This document shows, one piece after another, positions 1 through 8,490 of a stretch of DNA of 64,000 nucleotides. Below the pieces are notes generated by a model, which worked only from the letters and a program-made list of their open reading frames with translations, had not been told where the DNA came from and ran no database searches. Position 1 is the first letter of the stretch, and every line of letters starts with the position of its first letter. Origin of the DNA: Gammaproteobacteria bacterium. GTDB lineage: Bacteria; Pseudomonadota; Gammaproteobacteria; Pseudomonadales; Porticoccaceae. A program made the translations under genes and the position numbers. The stretch is taken from contig JAGPUW010000029.1 of assembly GCA_018069465.1 (NCBI GenBank), positions 62,001 through 126,000 on the forward strand. The letters run 5' to 3'.

Positions 1-959
1 TGCGGCCCCTCAGCCTGGAGGATGCCGAGGCGCTGGTGACCCTGCCCGGTGTCGAGTACGTCGTGCCCCTGGTGCAGGGCGCTGGCGCCATCGAATACGG
101 CAATCGCCAGCGCAACAGCGATATTCTCGGCATCGGCCCACACATGGCCAAAGCCTGGCAGTTCAAGGTCAGCATGGGACGATTTTTACCCGAGGACCCC
201 AGCGGCCACAGCCGCGCCTATGCAGTGCTGGGTTACACCATGAAGCGGGAGCTCTTTGCCAATGCCAACCCCCTGGGCAAAACCATTCGTGTCGGCGGAC
301 TGCGCTTTAAGGTGATCGGTGTGATTGAGAAAAAGGGTCAGATACTGGGCTTTGATATGGACGACATTGTCTATATTCCCACCGATAAAGCCCTGCAACT
401 GTTCAACCGCGAGGGCCTGATGGAGATCGACATTACCTTCACCTCCACCACCCGCTCAGCGCAACTGGCAGAGCGAGTGAAACGGGTGCTGATCGAGCGC
501 CACGGCGATGAAGATTTTTCCATCACCACCCAGGATGAGATGCTGCTGACCATGGGCAATGTGCTCAATGTGCTCACCATCGGCGTCGCCGCTCTGGGTT
601 CTATTTCCCTGTTTGTCGGTGCCGTCGGCATTGCCACTATTATGACCACCACCGTGCGCGAACGCAGTGCCGAGATTGGTCTGCTGCGTGCCATCGGCGC
701 CAGCCAGCGACAAATTCTCGGGTTGTTTTTAGGGGAGGCAGTGTTGATTTCTCTACTCGGCGGCATCATCGGCCTCGCCTTGCTCGCGGCAATTGCCGCC
801 GTGCTTTCTCTACTAGTACCGGCTTTACCGTTGGCCCTCCACCCCTTTTTTCTCGCCCTCGCGCTGCTGGCCTCCGCCATCATCGGCCTACTGGCCGGCG
901 TCGTACCCGCCTACAGTGCCAGCCGACTAAACCCTATCGATGCGCTGCGGGCAGAATAA
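1..959 (+). CDS. ABC transporter permease, MacB/FtsX type (5' part missing)
   Basis: Only the last ~319 residues are present: the frame is open to the left edge, so the real start is outside. A soluble MacB-like periplasmic region fills about the first 180 visible residues. Three strongly hydrophobic segments follow (about 187-212, 240-270 and 277-303), and the protein closes with SRLNPIDALRAE, typical of this permease family. Family members pair with an ATPase, and often an adaptor, to export substrates or release lipoproteins from the inner membrane. Those partners would lie upstream, outside the window. The substrate cannot be read from the sequence. Confidence 0.9.
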   Translation, partial: RPLSLEDAEALVTLPGVEYVVPLVQGAGAIEYGNRQRNSDILGIGPHMAKAWQFKVSMGRFLPEDPSGHSRAYAVLGYTMKRELFANANPLGKTIRVGGLRFKVIGVIEKKGQILGFDMDDIVYIPTDKALQLFNREGLMEIDITFTSTTRSAQLAERVKRVLIERHGDEDFSITTQDEMLLTMGNVLNVLTIGVAALGSISLFVGAVGIATIMTTTVRERSAEIGLLRAIGASQRQILGLFLGEAVLISLLGGIIGLALLAAIAAVLSLLVPALPLALHPFFLALALLASAIIGLLAGVVPAYSASRLNPIDALRAE

Positions 960-975
960 GCCCAGGCGCTTGTCG

Positions 976-1353
976 CTAGCCTCGCCGCCAACGCAAATAG
1001 CCATCGCGTAAAATAAATCCGTAGATCAACAGATTAGAGCCGAGTGCGATCACCCCTAGCGCCAAAGCCAGGGTTCGGGTCATGCCGCCGGGATAAATCA
1101 GCGCTATCAGATAGTGTTCAATAAACCCACCTGAATAAGCCCCATCGCCAGCCAGTATCCGCAGTTGTTTCTCCAGCGGCGTCAGCGGGCAGGTCCAGTT
1201 AAAAAACTCAATCAGCGAAATCCACACCGCCAGAGGGAAGTGCACCAGCGCCAGCCAGGCTCGCCAGAAATACAGCAGACCGCCAAGTAAGCCATAAATA
1301 ATCAGCAGTAAGTGGGTCAGAAGAACGGCATCCGCCGCCGCACTATAGGGCAT
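976..1353 (-). CDS. DUF2784 family integral membrane protein
   Basis: A 125-residue protein with about four membrane segments (roughly 8-27, 33-52, 80-90 and 93-115). It carries the motif pattern that I associate with DUF2784: NWTCPLTPLE near residue 53, then GGFIEHYL and LIYPGG. The start at 1353 is preceded by a strong AAGGAGG ribosome site about 10 bases upstream. Its end faces the end of the ABC permease with only 16 bases between. The function of the family is unknown, and no neighbouring gene gives a strong hint. Confidence 0.85.
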   Translation of the reverse strand: MPYSAAADAVLLTHLLLIIYGLLGGLLYFWRAWLALVHFPLAVWISLIEFFNWTCPLTPLEKQLRILAGDGAYSGGFIEHYLIALIYPGGMTRTLALALGVIALGSNLLIYGFILRDGYLRWRRG

Positions 1354-1414
1354 CTTTTTTAGCGCCTCCTTAATTATTTCTTAGCAAAACCCCCTCACAC
1401 ACGGGAGCAAATCC

Positions 1415-1430
1415 TGTTAACCGGTTAACA
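1415..1430. promoter_or_regulatory. Perfect 16-bp palindrome, operator-like
   Basis: TGTTAACCGGTTAACA is a perfect palindrome in the divergent gap between the DUF2784 gene (-) and the porin-like gene (+). Its centred CCGG with TTAAC arms resembles operators of LacI-family repressors. No such regulator is in the window, so the binding protein is unknown. Confidence 0.4.
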
Positions 1431-1639
1431 CCTTGGACACTCAGCCACACGGATAGGAGCACAGCTGTTGTCAGCGGGCCAGCAAAACCCTATCTTCTAC
1501 TTATAAATTAAATAACTCATAAATATCACCCTGTATTTTCTATAACGCACTGCCAAACCCGCCACAGATGCAACGTCATTTTAGAGCGACGAACCAGGAT
1601 TAACTTTTATGAGCACGGCTGTAGTAATGGAGTTTCACC

Positions 1640-2974
1640 TTGATCATTGAACATGGACTGACAACAAAACCTCGCCAGCTTTGCGCTGTCAGGCCTGTGG
1701 GTTTTAGCGCCGTGTTGATGGCGGCTTACTTACTCGGTAGCAACCCTGTGCTGGCTCTTGAAGAGCAGCAAGCGAGCTATTCGTTTTACGGTTTCGGCAC
1801 TTTAGGTACCGTCTATTCCGACGAAGATCAAGCTGACTTTGTCTCCAGCTGGTTGCTACAGCCCAATGGCGCTGGCCACACCAGCGAGTGGCACGGGGGC
1901 GTCGACACCAAGATCGGCGGGCAAGTTAACGCTCAACTTAATGAACAGCTGTCTGCCGTTCTACAGGTCGTGATGCAGCGCCAGGAAGACAACGCCTGGA
2001 CGCCCGCCGTCGAGTGGGCCAACATCCAATACCAGCTCAACGATGAATTGACCGTGCGCATTGGGCGCACGGTGGTCGCCTCATTTATGGTTTCCGACAC
2101 GCGTCTGGTGGGCTATGCCAACCCCTGGATACGCGGGCCACAGGAGGTTTACCAAATCGTTCCCATCACCAATGTCGATGGCATTGACCTGTCTTACGGA
2201 AATTATTTCGGCGAGCTACGTAATACTCTGCAAGTGACCTACGGACAAACGGATCGCGACCTTGTCCAGGATGGCGAACTCCTGGCGAGAAATGCTTTCA
2301 TTCTGAGTAACACTATGGAATATGGCCCCGCCACCTTTCGACTGGCTTATATTTCTGCTGATGCGACCCTCGATACACCCGACAGCAATGCTCTTTTTGA
2401 CGGCTACGCTCAACTTGGTGAAACACTCGCACTAATACCCGGACAGGAAGACGCCGCCGCAGAGGCCACTGTGCTGTCTGAGCGCTATCGGGTAGAGGAT
2501 GCCCCTATCGAGATCTACAGTGCGGGAATACGCTTGGAGCCTGACAACTGGCTGTTGATGGCCGAGTGGGCGCGGATCACCGAAGCCGGTGCGCTGCCCA
2601 GAACGGACGCCTGGTACACCACCATCGGCTATCGTTTTTCAAGCCTCACCCCCTACCTGACTCTCGCCAAAGTTAATGCAAGAACCCACAAAGAATCCGG
2701 GGTATCCAGTACCGGTATGCCGCCAGCTCTCACTGCCGCCACTGAGACATTGAACGCTGGACTCGATCAGCTATTAGCCCAGCCCTCCCCCGCCCAGAGG
2801 TCGATCACTGCGGGTCTGCGTTGGGACTTTAGCGCCAGTGCCGCACTAAAACTCCAATATCAGCACATCGAACTGGATGAAAAGTCTGCCGGGCGTTTAG
2901 GCAATGTGCAGCCCGGCTTTACCCCCGGGAACCGGGTCAACACGTTTAGCGCCGCGATTGACTTTGTATTTTAA
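1640..2974 (+). CDS. Porin-like outer-membrane beta-barrel protein
   Basis: A 444-residue secreted protein. The hydrophobic stretch around residues 24-40, ending near LALEE, looks like a signal peptide. After it come alternating amphipathic strands rich in Tyr, Gly and Asn, with no long hydrophobic helix. The chain ends in Phe (AIDFVF), the usual C-terminal signature for barrel insertion by the BAM complex. The start is uncertain: the frame opens with TTG at 1640 and no ATG precedes the signal region. It is followed after 8 bases by a small PstS-like protein and then a GGDEF-EAL protein, apparently one operon. The solute is unknown; pairing with a binding protein suggests anion or ligand uptake or sensing (inference). 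Confidence 0.75.
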   Translation: MIIEHGLTTKPRQLCAVRPVGFSAVLMAAYLLGSNPVLALEEQQASYSFYGFGTLGTVYSDEDQADFVSSWLLQPNGAGHTSEWHGGVDTKIGGQVNAQLNEQLSAVLQVVMQRQEDNAWTPAVEWANIQYQLNDELTVRIGRTVVASFMVSDTRLVGYANPWIRGPQEVYQIVPITNVDGIDLSYGNYFGELRNTLQVTYGQTDRDLVQDGELLARNAFILSNTMEYGPATFRLAYISADATLDTPDSNALFDGYAQLGETLALIPGQEDAAAEATVLSERYRVEDAPIEIYSAGIRLEPDNWLLMAEWARITEAGALPRTDAWYTTIGYRFSSLTPYLTLAKVNARTHKESGVSSTGMPPALTAATETLNAGLDQLLAQPSPAQRSITAGLRWDFSASAALKLQYQHIELDEKSAGRLGNVQPGFTPGNRVNTFSAAIDFVF

Positions 2975-2982
2975 GGCGCCCT

Positions 2983-3417
2983 ATGAATTATAAAAACTAT
3001 AAAAAACTGACCCGACTCGCCCTTATAGCGATCTGCCTGGTAGTGGCCACGGCCCACAGCGACGTGGTGGTGGTGGTGCCTGCCGACAGCCCGGTCAGTG
3101 CCCTCAGTAAAAAACAGGTGGCGAAAATCTTTCTGGGTAAAAGCAGGCGCTTCCCCGATGGTTCACGTGCCGTACCGGTCAACCAAAGTGAAAGCACAGC
3201 CCTACGCAACGAGTTTTATTTCCTGGTCAGTGGCAAATCCCCCGCTCAAGTTAAAGCGCATTGGTCAAAAATGATTTTTACCGGGCGCGGTCAACCGCCG
3301 AAGGAAGTCGGCACTGACAGCGCCGTCAAACAGCAGCTCGCCGTCAGCAAAAGTAATATTGGCTATATCGACCGGGGAGCAGTGGATGCTTCTGTAAAGA
3401 TCCTGGCCATTCAATAA
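2983..3417 (+). CDS. Small PstS-like periplasmic binding protein
   Basis: A 144-residue protein with a short N-terminal signal region ending near AHSD (about residue 27). It is followed by the PBP-like pattern seen in phosphate-binding proteins: SKKQVAKIFLGK, VNQSES, FYFLVSGK and IGYID. It is less than half the length of a true PstS (about 320 residues), so it holds only one lobe-like portion of that fold. Many gammaproteobacteria encode such mini-PstS proteins beside sensor genes. Its stop TAA shares one base with the ATG of the downstream GGDEF-EAL gene, implying translational coupling. I infer that it is a periplasmic input partner for that sensor rather than a transporter component, because no permease or ATPase is nearby. 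Confidence 0.75.
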   Translation: MNYKNYKKLTRLALIAICLVVATAHSDVVVVVPADSPVSALSKKQVAKIFLGKSRRFPDGSRAVPVNQSESTALRNEFYFLVSGKSPAQVKAHWSKMIFTGRGQPPKEVGTDSAVKQQLAVSKSNIGYIDRGAVDASVKILAIQ

Positions 3418-5735
3418 TGCCGGACGAGCTAGCACCAAAGGGCATGAAACCACAGGCCAAAGATCCGACCCCCCAACCCTTGAAAAGAGGCCCCTGGCAC
3501 ACAATCACCGAACCGCAGCTGTTTTTCCCCGCAGCACTGATCGCAACCCTGATACTCCTCTGGCTTGTCACCCTCAACTTAATTGAGGCCGATCAACTCA
3601 AGGCCCAGGAGCACGCGTCCAACTCCACCACCGAACTCTCCCAGACCTACGAAGCTCAGGTGGTGCGCGCCATTCGAGAAATTGACCAGTCCCTAAATGT
3701 CGTTAAACGCGCCTACGAGCTGGGCGGCGACAAACCCATGTTGACACTGGTCGATGACTGGGGGCTACTACTGCCCGACTTTTTATTCGTCACCAGTGTC
3801 AGCGATGCCCAGGGCAAGATCATCAACAGCACCCGAGCCTTTAAAAACAAAACCATCGCCGACAAAGAAATTTTTCGTGGGCAGCTCAATTCCGATCAAC
3901 TGCTATCCGGACGACCCTGGCAAGACCCTTACACCAAGGAGTGGAAATTAAGCTTTAGCCGCAGAATCAATACCGCCGAGGGCAACTTCGCCGGTATTGC
4001 CATGACCTCCGTTGATGCCAGTTATTTTGTCAGTGGCTACGAAATTCGCCAACTTGGCCAATTGGGCGTGCTTGCCCTCCTCGGCAGTGACGGTATTTTT
4101 CGAGTCAGGCGCACTGGCGAAGCCGTCTTCTCCGGGGAATCCGTCGACTATGCTCAACTGCTACCCGATATTGACGAGTTCGAAGACGACCCTGCCGCCA
4201 CACTGATGACCAACAGCTGGGATGGCATCAAACGCTATACCATGGCCACCAAACTCTATGAATTCCCCCTCGCCGTGGTACTGGGTTTATCGCAAGAGGA
4301 GCAATTACAGCAACACCTTCAGCTAAAACGGCTCTATTTACAGCGATCGGCGGTGGCCAGCGTCTCCATCATGGCTATTACCTTCATACTGTGGCGTCTC
4401 AGCTGGCAATTGCAGCTAAGCCGGCGCCGGGCCATGGAAGAACAAGTGGCCCACGCCCAGCAAGTTGAACACCTGGCCTATCATGACGGTCTCACCGGCC
4501 TGCCCAACCGCAGTTTTTTTAGCCAGCTAGTCAACCATGGTATCGCTGAAGCCAAGCGCTACGACCGACGCTTCGCCCTGCTATTCCTCGATCTCGACCG
4601 CTTCAAAATTATCAACGATACCCTGGGTCACGACGCCGGTGACGACTTGCTCAAGGAAGTTGCCAGACGACTAACCGAGTGCCTGCGTGAAACCGATACC
4701 GTCGCTCGCCTTGGTGGCGATGAGTTTGTGGTGCTACTGCCCGAAATGAATGACGAAAAACAACTCAACGAAGTGGGCGAAAAAATTCTCCACGCGGTGG
4801 GCAAACCGTTTCACCTGGCGGGGCAGGAGCTGCGCGTCACTGTGAGTATTGGAATCAGCGCCTACCCCATGGACGGAGAGGATGAGCAAACTCTGCTCAA
4901 AAATGCCGATATTGCCATGTACCACGCCAAACAACGGGGCAAGAACAATTTTTGTTTTTACTCCGAAGAATTGAGCGCGAACTCCCTGGAGAGGTTGGCA
5001 CTGGAGTCGAGCTTGCGCCTGGCCCTTGATCGCAATGAATTTCTACTGCACTACCAGGAAAAACACGACTTGCGCAGTGGCGAGATCACCGGTGCCGAGG
5101 CTCTGTTGCGCTGGCAACACCCCGACCTTGGTCTGGTGCAGCCTTTACAATTCCTGCCGCTGGCTGAGGAAAGTGGCCTGATTATCTCGATTGGCAAGTG
5201 GGTGATCGAAAGCGCTTGCAAGCAGGTCATTAGCTGGCAGGAGCAAGGCTTGCCGCCCCGTCGGATATCGGTCAACCTGACTTTCCGCCAGTTTACCGAC
5301 ACCCATCTGCTTGAAGATCTTGCCCGCATCCTGCAAACAACGGGCGTTGATCCCTCTCAGATCGAGCTGGAAATTACCGAGAGCCTCCTACTCAGCAATT
5401 TCCAAAACGCCCTTGAAACACTCGGCAAAATAAAGGATTTGGGGCTGCGCATTGCCATCGACAACTTTGGCACCAGCTACACCTCGCTGTCGACCCTGGA
5501 CAAATTCAAGTTCGACACACTAAAAATCGATGGTTCAGTGATTCGCGACATCGCCAATGAGCCCGCCGACCAGCAACTCACCGAGGCGATTATTTCAGTG
5601 GGCAGAACCATGGCCGAGACCATTGTTGCCGAAGGTGTAGAAACCCAGACGCAAGCGGAGTTTCTACTCGCCAGTTCCTGCGATGAAGTCCAGGGCTTTT
5701 ATTATGATAAACCCGGCCCCATAAAACCCGGTTAA
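3417..5735 (+). CDS. Membrane sensor GGDEF-EAL protein (c-di-GMP turnover)
   Basis: A 772-residue protein: an N-terminal membrane helix (about 38-58), a large periplasmic Cache-like sensor (about 60-300), a second helix (about 312-332), then GGDEF and EAL domains. The cyclase half looks intact: GGDEF at 433-437, preceded at five residues by RETD, a canonical RxxD inhibitory site. The EAL half keeps EAL at 561, the Asn of SVNLTF, ELEITES, LKIDG and AEGVE. However, the usual DDFGTGYSSL reads DNFGTSYTSL, with Asn at 683 in place of the second metal-binding Asp. Cyclase output is therefore likely dominant (inference). It overlaps the mini-PstS gene by one base. Confidence 0.93.
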   Translation: MPDELAPKGMKPQAKDPTPQPLKRGPWHTITEPQLFFPAALIATLILLWLVTLNLIEADQLKAQEHASNSTTELSQTYEAQVVRAIREIDQSLNVVKRAYELGGDKPMLTLVDDWGLLLPDFLFVTSVSDAQGKIINSTRAFKNKTIADKEIFRGQLNSDQLLSGRPWQDPYTKEWKLSFSRRINTAEGNFAGIAMTSVDASYFVSGYEIRQLGQLGVLALLGSDGIFRVRRTGEAVFSGESVDYAQLLPDIDEFEDDPAATLMTNSWDGIKRYTMATKLYEFPLAVVLGLSQEEQLQQHLQLKRLYLQRSAVASVSIMAITFILWRLSWQLQLSRRRAMEEQVAHAQQVEHLAYHDGLTGLPNRSFFSQLVNHGIAEAKRYDRRFALLFLDLDRFKIINDTLGHDAGDDLLKEVARRLTECLRETDTVARLGGDEFVVLLPEMNDEKQLNEVGEKILHAVGKPFHLAGQELRVTVSIGISAYPMDGEDEQTLLKNADIAMYHAKQRGKNNFCFYSEELSANSLERLALESSLRLALDRNEFLLHYQEKHDLRSGEITGAEALLRWQHPDLGLVQPLQFLPLAEESGLIISIGKWVIESACKQVISWQEQGLPPRRISVNLTFRQFTDTHLLEDLARILQTTGVDPSQIELEITESLLLSNFQNALETLGKIKDLGLRIAIDNFGTSYTSLSTLDKFKFDTLKIDGSVIRDIANEPADQQLTEAIISVGRTMAETIVAEGVETQTQAEFLLASSCDEVQGFYYDKPGPIKPG

Positions 5736-5791
5736 TTGTCTACAGCATCCACTCGCTAAAACAAGCGCCAGGAACACTCGCGTAATATTGG

Positions 5792-8305
5792 CTACTTACC
5801 CAATGGACGAGTGAGCAATATCAACTTCGGCAACAGGGTTTGCGACGCCAGTAAGGCAGTGAGCATGGCCAGGCCCGTGAGAAAGCCAAAGTAAACCGAG
5901 GGCATAAAATTGGACAGGGCCAGTATCGAAAAGCCAACGATAATCACTATCGAGGTGTAGTACATGGCGATGCCGATGGACTCGTGACTGCGGTGCATGG
6001 TGGCCACGTAGTCGCGGTCTTTAACAAACTCTTCCCGAAAACGATAAATATAATGCAGGGTGTCATCGACGCCGATACCGACGGTAATAGAGGCAATGGT
6101 AATCGTCATCATGTCCAGCGGAATACCCGCCCAGCCCATCACTCCCAGCACCACACAGGCGGCGAGAATATTGGGAAAGATGGCGATAAAGGCGATTAAC
6201 AGCGAGCGGAACAAGACCACGAACATCAGCATAATGCCGAGAAAAACCGCGCCTAAAGTAACAATCTGCGAGTGAAACAGGCTTTGCAGCATATTGTTGT
6301 AGAGCACCATCAAGCCCGACAGACGAAACTGTTCCGGCTCCAGACCCACCTCATCAATTAAAAAGCTGGTGATCTCATCGAGTAACTGCTGACGATTTAG
6401 CGTACTACCGCTTTCAACGGTGCGCATGGTGAGGCGCGTTTCATCGTTCTCGTCATTGAGGTAGGGGGTTAGCAGGAAACGATTCATCTGCGGCGACAAA
6501 CCTTTGCGCATCACCGCCAGCTCAAAATCATTCATACGGTGGCCGGTTAAATCATTGGCCACGTGAAAGGCGGTGACCAGCGAGTCGATGCGGCCGATCT
6601 CCGCCATATCATCGAGATAAGTGGTGATTTGTTCCAGCTCTTCCAGCCCACTACGACTAAACCAGTAGCTGGGCTTTTGCTGGTTGGGGTCCGGCTCTCC
6701 AAAAACATCCTCCGCAAAGGGGTCATCTTCTTCTGCAAAGGGGTCATCCTCTTCGGGAACACCGAGAGTCAGGGGAATCGCCGCGCTCGCCGGTGCCTGA
6801 ATAATAATATCCAGCGGCGTGGTGCCACCCAGTTTCTGGTCGATGATCGACAGGCCCTGATAAATTTCGGTGTGCTCTTTAAAATAGTCAATAAAGCGAT
6901 TATCAACCTCTAGCTTGCTGATGCCGACCACTGCAACAATGCTCACCAACAGGGACAAAACCAGCACCGCAGTGCCGTGACGCTCGGTAAAATTGGAAAA
7001 ATGCGCCGGTAGCTGGGTCGACTTTTCAGCTTTGCGCTTAAGCTCGCTCTTGCCCAGCACCAGCATGCCGGCGGGGATCACCAGAAAACCCAGCACCAGC
7101 GAGACAGCCAGGCCAATGGTCATCATCCAGCCAAAATCAATCACCGGGCGAATGCCACTAACCACCAGCGAGGCAAAGGCCACTATCGTCGTCAACACCG
7201 TGTAAATACAGGGGCGCGCCATAAAGTTGACCGTATCGCGCACCAGCTCCAGCTGGCTTGCCTCGGGGTTTTCATGGTGAAGTTCGCGATAGCGCACGAT
7301 GAGGTGAATGGTCAGCGCCATGGTCAACACCAACAACAGGGCGACGAAATTGGAAGAGATAACCGTTAAGCGCCAGTCAATCCAGCTCAGCCAGCCGAGC
7401 ATCATGACAATCGCAAAGCCGCAGGTGGCCAGCGGCAACATCACCCAGCGCAACTGGCGAAAGATGACGGCCAGGGTAAGGACAATAAACAGGGTAATAC
7501 CGGCGCCGAAAACTTCAAGATCACTGCGGATAAAATCCACCATGTCAGCGGTAATCATACTCGGGCCACCGAGGAAGATGACCGCGCGGTCGCGATACTT
7601 ATCCATCAAACTGCGCACCGCTTTGACGCGAGCTTTTTCGACCACCCCTCGCGCCGTACGGTAATCGAGAAACTCCTTACTAAGGGCGGTCAGTTGCAGG
7701 CTCTCATCAGCACTCAAGCCCTCTGCCTTGCGCTTGTAGCGCAGGGCATCGCGACCGCGTACCAGTTCAATATAGCGCTCATCAACTTTGACAGCGGCCA
7801 GTAACGCGGTGGTCTGACCCTCGGGGCCAAGGATTAATTTGCGAAACACCGGGCTGTTGAGAAATTCCTGTTTCGCCAGCTCTCGATCGACCCCTTTCGT
7901 TAACAGGGTGCGGGGCGTTTCGTGCAACTGGCTGACCGGTACTTTCGGGCTGTATAACAGAGGCACATTGACCATTGATAGCACATTGACCACATCCTCA
8001 ATTTGCTTGAGGTCCTCGGTCAAGGCATTGATGGTGGCGAGGCTCTGGTCAGAAAATAGATCGTCACCTGCCAGGGGGCTATAGGTCACCACCAAAAAAT
8101 CACCGCTGCCATAGCGCTCGTTAATTTCGCGGAAATAGTCGAGGTCGCTGTCGTTTTCCAGGGTCAGGGAGTCCGCCGAGGCATCCAGCTTAAAATTGGG
8201 CAATCCCAGGGCTAATGCCACCGCAACGAGCAACACCGCCAACAGCACGAGCCTGGGGTGCATCAATACAATTCGCTCGTAGGCGTGAAGTAGGCGTTCA
8301 GACAT
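5792..8305 (-). CDS. MMPL/RND-family exporter
   Basis: An 837-residue inner-membrane protein of the MMPL/SSD superfamily. A first helix near 17-35 is followed by a periplasmic loop to about residue 245 and a cluster of about five helices (250-410). A second helix (about 440-460), a second loop and a final cluster (about 670-830) complete the 12-helix two-fold layout. The GVDDTLHYIYRF stretch near the end is typical of this family. Relatives move lipids, hopanoids or sterol-like molecules using the proton gradient (family knowledge); the substrate here is unknown. The second loop contains an acidic insert with a duplicated seven-residue unit. It appears monocistronic and is divergent from the dehydrogenase gene. 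Confidence 0.9.
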   Translation of the reverse strand: MSERLLHAYERIVLMHPRLVLLAVLLVAVALALGLPNFKLDASADSLTLENDSDLDYFREINERYGSGDFLVVTYSPLAGDDLFSDQSLATINALTEDLKQIEDVVNVLSMVNVPLLYSPKVPVSQLHETPRTLLTKGVDRELAKQEFLNSPVFRKLILGPEGQTTALLAAVKVDERYIELVRGRDALRYKRKAEGLSADESLQLTALSKEFLDYRTARGVVEKARVKAVRSLMDKYRDRAVIFLGGPSMITADMVDFIRSDLEVFGAGITLFIVLTLAVIFRQLRWVMLPLATCGFAIVMMLGWLSWIDWRLTVISSNFVALLLVLTMALTIHLIVRYRELHHENPEASQLELVRDTVNFMARPCIYTVLTTIVAFASLVVSGIRPVIDFGWMMTIGLAVSLVLGFLVIPAGMLVLGKSELKRKAEKSTQLPAHFSNFTERHGTAVLVLSLLVSIVAVVGISKLEVDNRFIDYFKEHTEIYQGLSIIDQKLGGTTPLDIIIQAPASAAIPLTLGVPEEDDPFAEEDDPFAEDVFGEPDPNQQKPSYWFSRSGLEELEQITTYLDDMAEIGRIDSLVTAFHVANDLTGHRMNDFELAVMRKGLSPQMNRFLLTPYLNDENDETRLTMRTVESGSTLNRQQLLDEITSFLIDEVGLEPEQFRLSGLMVLYNNMLQSLFHSQIVTLGAVFLGIMLMFVVLFRSLLIAFIAIFPNILAACVVLGVMGWAGIPLDMMTITIASITVGIGVDDTLHYIYRFREEFVKDRDYVATMHRSHESIGIAMYYTSIVIIVGFSILALSNFMPSVYFGFLTGLAMLTALLASQTLLPKLILLTRPLGK
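6714..6755. repeat. In-frame 21-bp tandem duplication inside the MMPL gene
   Basis: Two adjacent 21-base units (6714-6734 and 6735-6755) match at 19 of 21 positions. They encode the acidic heptad EEDDPFA twice in the second periplasmic loop, and further acidic residues follow. The unit is a multiple of three, so the frame is kept. Confidence 0.9.
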
Positions 8306-8452
8306 TATGTTTCCCTTATTGCGCCAACTGGCCGCTTAAACAAAAGCGGACATTATGCCTAAACTGTCCTCGTCTCAACAGCGGTGCATGGTTCACCCCA
8401 CTCAACAGCCTTCTTTTCGCTACACTGGCGTACAGCTATAAGCCTTCTCTGC

Positions 8453-8490
8453 AATCATAGAGTCCGCCAATAATCAAAGGGTCCGCCAAT
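8453..8490. repeat. Imperfect 19-bp tandem repeat at a gene start
   Basis: Units at 8453-8471 and 8472-8490 both end in GTCCGCCAAT and differ at two positions. The second unit ends inside the ATG of the dehydrogenase gene and supplies its AAAGGG ribosome site; the first unit reads ATAGAG at that place. Confidence 0.85.
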
